Shown piece by piece: positions 59,678 to 64,000 of a stretch of 64,000 nucleotides of DNA. Every line of letters starts with the position of its first letter. Position 1 is the first letter of the stretch. Made by a program: the position numbers and the translations under genes. The notes below the pieces were generated by a model that was not told where the DNA came from, searched no databases, and saw only the letters and a list, made by a program, of their open reading frames with translations. The DNA is from Bacillus sp. NTK034 (GTDB lineage: Bacteria; Bacillota; Bacilli; Bacillales; Cytobacillaceae): the NCBI RefSeq assembly GCF_017303275.1, contig NZ_JAFKOJ010000006.1, positions 62,001-126,000 of the forward strand. The letters are read 5' to 3'.

Positions 59678-60502
59678 ATGGAAAAATATATATGCAAAAC
59701 GTGCGGAACGCAATTTCCGCCATCGGCCCATCAGCCTGAAAGCTGACCAATCTGCATGGAAGAACGCCAGTACGTTGGACCCCGCGGCCAGGAATGGACA
59801 ACATTACATGAAATGGCGGAAAGCCAAATTTATACTAATGAAATAAAACAGGAGGAGTCCAATCTTTACAGCTTGAAAACAGCTCCGGAGTTTGCCATCG
59901 GCCAGACAGCCTATCTCGTTCAGCATAATGGATTTAATCTGATGTGGGACTGCATTACCTATCTTGATGAGCACACGATTGAAACCATAAAAGAACTAGG
60001 CGGAATGGACGCGATCGCATTGTCCCATCCACATTATTATTCAGCTCAGGTGGAATGGGCGGAAACATTCAATGTGCCGATCTATATACATGAAGACGAC
60101 AGGGAATGGGTGATGAGGGACAGTGAACACATCATATTCTGGAGCGGAGAATCGCTCAAACTTCATGATGGCCTGGTCATCCACCGCCTCGGCGGCCATT
60201 ATAAAGGCGGTGCTGTCCTTCATTGGGAAAATGGGAATGGGGGCAAGGGCATTATGCTCACCGGCGACATCATTCAAGTTGTCGCAGACAGCGGGTGGGT
60301 CAGCTTCATGTACAGCTATCCGAATCTCATCCCGCTCCCGGCTGAAACAGTAGAACGAATGGCCGGCAGAATAAAACCGCTATCATTTGACCGGATTTAC
60401 AACGCATTTCACAGAGTTATAGAAAAAGAGGCTGACCTTGCAGTACAGCGGTCAGCTGAACGCTATATTAAAGCAGTCCAGGGCAAGCTTTTTCAAACCT
60501 AA
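59678..60502 (+). CDS. MBL-fold hydrolase with N-terminal zinc knuckle, in-frame TGA at codon 23
   Basis: From the ATG at 59678 (GGAGG eight bases upstream) the frame reads MEKYICKTCGTQFPPSAHQPES, then TGA at 59744-59746, then PICMEERQYVGPRG and on without a break to 60502. The TGA stands where the first Cys of the second CxxC of a rubredoxin-like knuckle is expected (CxxC ... xPIC). The rest is a metallo-beta-lactamase fold: ALSHPHYYSAQVEW, RLGGHYKGGAVLHW, MLTGDIIQVV and YNAFHRVIE hold possible metal ligands. A restart at ATG 59756 has no good ribosome site. It could be a point-mutated gene, translational recoding (including selenocysteine), or a sequencing error. Confidence 0.7.
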
Positions 60503-60560
60503 TAGTGGCTCTGCAAACAGATATTTAGTAAAATAAGGTAATAGAATGGGAGGGAATACT

Positions 60561-61100
60561 ATGTTAAAGAAGCCTGAATCCAATGAGTATGCACCCTATT
60601 ATGAAAAATATGTCAGCTCAGTGCCGGCTGGGGATCTGCTGCAGACCCTCGATGAGCAAATAAAGGAAACGATGAATCTGGTAAAAGACCTGAATGAAGA
60701 TCAGGCTCATTTCCGTTATGCCCCGGAAAAATGGACAGTTAAAGAAGTCATCGGCCATATCACAGATACCGAACGCATCATGAGCTACCGCCTGCTTTGC
60801 ATTGGCAGAGGGGAGATGGCCATGCTGCCGGGCTATGATGATAATGAGTATGTGAAGAATGGTCAATTCAACCGTTTCAGCATCCAGGAACTATTAGAGC
60901 AGCTGTTCTTTGTCCGCCAAAACACGATTGCTTTACTAAAAAGCCTTGATAATGAGGCACTGCTAAGGAGCGGGAATGCGAACGGCACGGAAGTAACCGC
61001 CCGTGCCATTGCCTTCATTATTGCCGGCCATGAACTTCATCACCGCACCTTAATCAAAGACAGGTATATGGGTGCAGAAAGCTTTGGTGGAACACATTGA
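60561..61100 (+). CDS. DinB/YfiT family protein
   Basis: A 179-residue four-helix-bundle protein of the DinB superfamily. Three metal-binding His can be read: EVIGHITDTERIM (about residue 59) and FIIAGHELHHRTLI (about 155-159). The WTVKEVIGHITDTE motif is typical of the YfiT-like, putative thiol- or metal-dependent transferase group. The ATG at 60561 has GGGAGGG upstream. Its stop overlaps the TTG of the signal peptidase gene, so the pair is coupled. Confidence 0.85.
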   Translation: MLKKPESNEYAPYYEKYVSSVPAGDLLQTLDEQIKETMNLVKDLNEDQAHFRYAPEKWTVKEVIGHITDTERIMSYRLLCIGRGEMAMLPGYDDNEYVKNGQFNRFSIQELLEQLFFVRQNTIALLKSLDNEALLRSGNANGTEVTARAIAFIIAGHELHHRTLIKDRYMGAESFGGTH

Positions 61101-61618
61101 ATAAGCATGAAATAGCAAGCTGGCTGAAATCCCTTCTAATTGCCTTTGGAATCGCAATGGTGATCAGGGTCTTCCTTTTTTCACCTTACTATGTGGAAGG
61201 AGCCTCCATGGATCCAACCCTTCATGACGAGGAAAAAATATTCGTAAATAAATTTGAAGAACTGGACAGAGGAGATATTGTCATCATTAAGGGCGAAGAA
61301 AAAAATTATGTTAAAAGATTAATAGGTTTCCCCGGCGATGAATTGGAAATGAAAGATGACCATCTGTATATAAACGGCAAGCAATGGGATGAAGACTATC
61401 TCTCAGAAAATCGCGAAGCAGCAGAAGGAATTGTCAGCAGACTGACCGGTGACTTCGGCCCCCTCACTATTCCGGAAGATCACTATTTTGTGATGGGCGA
61501 CAACCGCCTTGTCAGCCTGGACAGCCGAAATGGGCTCGGATTTATTGAGAAGGAACGAATCATCGGCGTCAGCGAATTTGTCTGGTATCCTTTCACAAGC
61601 ATAAGAAAAGTAGATTAG
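61097..61618 (+). CDS. sip: Signal peptidase I
   Basis: A 173-residue type I signal peptidase. One N-terminal helix (LKSLLIAFGIAMVIRVFLF) is followed by the catalytic Ser in VEGASMDPTL (S38) and the general-base Lys in NYVKRLIGFPGDEL (K76). The late motif VMGDNRLVSLDSRNGLGFI is canonical. It removes signal peptides of exported proteins at the outer face of the membrane. The TTG start overlaps the DinB stop; a terminator follows. Confidence 0.92.
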   Translation: MNKHEIASWLKSLLIAFGIAMVIRVFLFSPYYVEGASMDPTLHDEEKIFVNKFEELDRGDIVIIKGEEKNYVKRLIGFPGDELEMKDDHLYINGKQWDEDYLSENREAAEGIVSRLTGDFGPLTIPEDHYFVMGDNRLVSLDSRNGLGFIEKERIIGVSEFVWYPFTSIRKVD

Positions 61619-61624
61619 CTTCAG

Positions 61625-61647
61625 GAGCGGCAAGCACCGCTCTTTTT
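61625..61647 (+). terminator. Terminator of the dinB-sip pair
   Basis: GAGCGG / CCGCTC, loop CAAGCA, T5. Confidence 0.8.
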
Positions 61648-61715
61648 AATTAGATAAGAGATTCGACTATTTTTATAAAATAACAATCAAATGAAAAGAA
61701 AGGACGTGTGTACAG

Positions 61716-62312
61716 ATGACAAAAATTGGATTGATCAGACACGGGATTACAGCCTGGAATAAGGAGGGACGGGCACAGGGCAGCTCGGATATCCCTCTCC
61801 ATAGGGAAGGGTTGGCTGAGGCAGCACGCCTGGCAGAACGGCTTGGCGAAGAAAGCTGGGATGTGATTTACTCAAGTAATCTCATAAGGGCAAAGCAGAC
61901 TGCAGAAGCCATCCAGGAGAAAATCAGTTCCATCCCCCTTTACCTCGATCCCCGAATAAGAGAAGTCGGCGGCGGGATGATTGAAGGTACAACCGAAGCA
62001 GAGCGTCTTGAAAAATGGGGCAAAGACTGGTGGGAAATGGACCTCGGTTTTGAGCCGAAAGAAAGCATCATTAATAGAGGACTTGAATTCCTGCAGGAAA
62101 TTACAGATAAGCACCCGGGCGAAAACGTGCTGATCGTAAGCCACGGCTCCTTCATCCGCCATCTGTTAAGAGAACTGGTGCCGCAGACAGATCTGTCCTC
62201 CCCGCTGAAAAACACATCCGTCACAAAGCTTTTGATCAAAGAAAGCCAGTGGGAATGTGAGCTGTATAACTGCACGAAGCATCTTGAGGTGAAGCGGATA
62301 AAATCATATTAA
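61716..62312 (+). CDS. Histidine phosphatase (phosphoglycerate-mutase-like, PhoE type)
   Basis: A 198-residue phosphatase of branch 1. It has the LIRHG motif (residues 6-10) with the phosphorylated His, the Arg in YSSNLIRAKQTAEAI, the Glu in REVGGGMIEGTT, and the second catalytic His in VLIVSHGSFIRHLL. PhoE-like broad-specificity phosphatases in Bacillus have this length; the substrate is not known. AAAGAAAGGACG precedes the ATG. It stands alone between terminators. Confidence 0.88.
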   Translation: MTKIGLIRHGITAWNKEGRAQGSSDIPLHREGLAEAARLAERLGEESWDVIYSSNLIRAKQTAEAIQEKISSIPLYLDPRIREVGGGMIEGTTEAERLEKWGKDWWEMDLGFEPKESIINRGLEFLQEITDKHPGENVLIVSHGSFIRHLLRELVPQTDLSSPLKNTSVTKLLIKESQWECELYNCTKHLEVKRIKSY

Positions 62313-62318
62313 GCCAGT

Positions 62319-62351
62319 AAAAAAACAGCAGGATGCCGCTGCTGTTTTTTT
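62319..62351. terminator. Bidirectional terminator
   Basis: CAGCAG / CTGCTG core extended by A7 and T7. It lies between converging genes. Confidence 0.85.
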
Positions 62352-63610
62352 CATTCATTATGTATCTCCGATTTAAAGTTCGGAAAAGTAAAGCTGAAAA
62401 TGGTGCCTTTACCGACTTCGCTTTTGACGCGAACATTGCCATCCATGGCCCTTACAATACTGAACACGACCATCATTCCGAGGCCGGTCCCTTTGGAGCC
62501 TTTGGTGGAATAGTAGGGTTCGCCTAAACGCTGAAGCTGATCGGACGTCATACCGACACCGGTGTCTTTTATTTCGATCGTGATCTGGCTGCTGCTATAG
62601 TGCGTTTCTATGTATAATTGCCCGCCGCGCGGCATGGCTTCAATTGAATTTTTTATCACATTCAAAAAGCATTGGTGGAATTTCTGCCGATCACCTTTAA
62701 TCGATCCGAGAAGGGCAAAATGGGCATTGATCTCTACGGAATTCTGGTTGGCGGTCGGTTTTAATATATTCATAACTTGCATCAGTTCTTTTTTTACATT
62801 AATTTCTTCGATCTTATCTAAGGATGGCTTGGAAAAGGTTAAATAATTTTGAATGACCTGCTCAGCCGATTCCAATTCGGCTTTTACGATGCCCAAATAC
62901 TCAACCCTTTTTCGTGGCGGCAGCCGCTGTTCCTGCAAGAGCTGAACAAATCCGATTGCAGCCGTCAGCGGATTGCGAATTTCATGTGAGATGGCTGCTC
63001 CCATTTGCTCGACAGCTTCAAGTTTTTCTGCCCGGACGAGATTTTCACGTATATCCAGATTTCTTTTGGCAAACTCAAATACATATGAAATCATGAAGAC
63101 GCCTAATGGCGGAATCACCAGGTAGGCAAACCAGGCATCAAACCGATTCTGAGGGGGCACCGATAATTCCATAACCACAACAGTCAGCACACTTAAAATC
63201 AGGGTAACGATAATTGAAAGGCGAATCCTTTTTCGCGGCACCTGCTTCCAAAACCAGGGATAGAGCCTCCAAAGAATAATTCCAAGGGGCAAATATAAAA
63301 GAATATTAGAATAAAACCCAGGTTCTATTCCATAAAAACTTCTCATCAAAATTACAGACCCGGCCAATACGGGGCCAATACCCGCATATAAACCGCCGAT
63401 GATGACAGGTATTAATCGTAAATCAAAAAAGTAATGCGGGCTTGGCTGATAGGAAAATTGAAAGCATATCCAGATCATAAACAAAAGCCATATAAATGAG
63501 CAGCCTTTGGAAAACCTGAATTTAGAGCTCTTTTCTGCCCATACCAGCACAATAAACAAGATGACGATCAAGAGCGATAGATTAAAGAAAAAATGCTTTG
63601 TGATTTCCAC
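62351..63610 (-). CDS. KinB-like sensor histidine kinase (5TMR type)
   Basis: A 419-residue membrane kinase. Six hydrophobic segments fill residues 5-185 in the LytS-YhcK (5TMR) style, with FDLRLIPVIIGGLYAGIGPVLAG. Then comes the phosphoacceptor MGAAISHEIRNPLTAAIGFVQLL and the ATPase domain (CFLNVIKNSIEAMPRGG, IEIKDTGVGMT, YYSTKGSKGTGLGMMV). It resembles sporulation kinases KinB and KinD, which feed Spo0F. No response regulator lies beside it. The GTG at 63610 has GGTGAAAC upstream. Confidence 0.87.
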   Translation of the reverse strand: MEITKHFFFNLSLLIVILFIVLVWAEKSSKFRFSKGCSFIWLLFMIWICFQFSYQPSPHYFFDLRLIPVIIGGLYAGIGPVLAGSVILMRSFYGIEPGFYSNILLYLPLGIILWRLYPWFWKQVPRKRIRLSIIVTLILSVLTVVVMELSVPPQNRFDAWFAYLVIPPLGVFMISYVFEFAKRNLDIRENLVRAEKLEAVEQMGAAISHEIRNPLTAAIGFVQLLQEQRLPPRKRVEYLGIVKAELESAEQVIQNYLTFSKPSLDKIEEINVKKELMQVMNILKPTANQNSVEINAHFALLGSIKGDRQKFHQCFLNVIKNSIEAMPRGGQLYIETHYSSSQITIEIKDTGVGMTSDQLQRLGEPYYSTKGSKGTGLGMMVVFSIVRAMDGNVRVKSEVGKGTIFSFTFPNFKSEIHNE

Positions 63611-63802
63611 CGTTTCACCTGCCTCTTTGTGAGGTTATAAGAAAATTCTATATTGTTTTACTATTTATGACAATACTCATTTGCTTTTTTTATATAATAT
63701 TGTCAGAAAATACGAAATTGTGGAGGGCGGGACAAAGAATTCCTGTAAAAAGATAAACTGTTATAACGGATTTGTATTTTTATTTATTTTAAAAAAATGT
63801 AT

Positions 63803-63840
63803 CATTCTAATTTTTTAGAACGTATAATAAAATTAGAATG
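63803..63840. promoter_or_regulatory. Promoter core inside an inverted repeat
   Basis: CATTCTAATTTT (63803-63814) and AAAATTAGAATG (63829-63840) form a perfect 12-bp inverted repeat. TATAAT (63823-63828) lies between the arms and serves the ArsR-like gene at 63866. The -35 is poor. Confidence 0.65.
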
Positions 63841-63865
63841 TATGAATTAGAAAGGGTGAACTAAC

Positions 63866-64000
63866 TTGGATTTAATCAAGAAAACGATGGAGATCAATCT
63901 TGAACAGCAGAAGCTGATATCCAGCCCGTTAAGGATTAAAATTATATATCTTCTCGCTAAAAGTCCCATGACAGCCAAACAGGTTGCCGAAGAGCTTGGG
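63866..64000 (+). CDS. ArsR-like winged-helix regulator (cut by window edge)
   Basis: The first 45 residues of a regulator: EQQKLISSPLRIKIIYLLAK then SPMTAKQVAEELG, the start of an ArsR/HTH_20 helix-turn-helix (helices 2-3). The remainder lies beyond the right edge. The TTG at 63866 has AGAAAGGGTG upstream. A promoter flanked by a perfect inverted repeat precedes it, suggesting autoregulation. Confidence 0.75.
   Translation, partial: MDLIKKTMEINLEQQKLISSPLRIKIIYLLAKSPMTAKQVAEELG

Overview
The window looks like a chromosomal stretch from a low-to-moderate-GC member of the Bacillaceae (a Bacillus, Cytobacillus or Mesobacillus-like organism). The pointers are AGGAGG-type ribosome sites with frequent TTG and GTG starts, Rho-independent terminators at most gene ends, a dct locus ordered as in Bacillus subtilis, a SwrC-type RND pump, stressosome-type STAS proteins, a KinB-like kinase and CcpA (cre) sites. 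I see no rRNA or tRNA gene, phage, insertion sequence or CRISPR array. Two genes are cut by the window edges: htpX at the left and an ArsR-like regulator at the right.

Layout. 1-9.5 kb: htpX (partial), small regulators (MerR, AraC-GyrI), DUF1836, SRPBCC and DUF1761 proteins, a MacB-like ABC exporter, a DUF819 membrane protein, a minimal kinase-fold protein and an NCS2 permease. 9.5-21 kb: an AadK-like nucleotidyltransferase; an acyl-CoA ligase and MerR regulator divergent from an AidB-like acyl-CoA dehydrogenase; a TipA-type MerR with a textbook 19-bp-spacer promoter; a Cys/His-repeat protein; and the swrC-like pump. 21.3-23.4 kb: a tight four-gene operon encoding an IsdG-fold protein, a His-rich helical protein, a stand-alone CarH-like cobalamin photosensor and a PAS-STAS protein. 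I consider this the best candidate for an undescribed signalling system here. 23.4-29.3 kb: a BenE-type transporter, a MazG-like protein with a frameshifted tail, and a trehalose-type PTS / glycosidase / TreR locus with clear operators.

29.5-36.9 kb: a GAF-CdaR regulator followed by an aldehyde dehydrogenase, a 3-hydroxyisobutyrate-dehydrogenase-like enzyme, a DUF3100 membrane pair and an M20 amidohydrolase. 37-44.8 kb: a TAXI-TRAP uptake operon with a FadR-type regulator, GlcD, GlcF and LhgO, which together look like a route for taking up and oxidising 2-hydroxy acids, possibly both enantiomers of 2-hydroxyglutarate. 45-50 kb: a CBS-ACT c-di-AMP-binding candidate, a LytTR regulator with a likely direct-repeat operator in front of a CoA-transferase, and an RlmI-type methyltransferase. 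50-55 kb: dctB, dctS, dctR and dctP for C4-dicarboxylate sensing and uptake, with a perfect-consensus cre site before dctP. 55-64 kb: an MFS carrier, an RsbRD-like stressosome protein, a large membrane protein, a metallo-beta-lactamase-fold gene with an in-frame TGA at a zinc-knuckle cysteine position, DinB, signal peptidase I, a histidine phosphatase and a KinB-like kinase.

Two kinds of non-coding structure recur. One is a set of large palindromic elements built on GGTGACAGGCACC, with compensatory stem changes between copies. The other is a set of degenerate intergenic tandem arrays whose periods fall at about 20 bp or about 51-52 bp, each array having its own core word.
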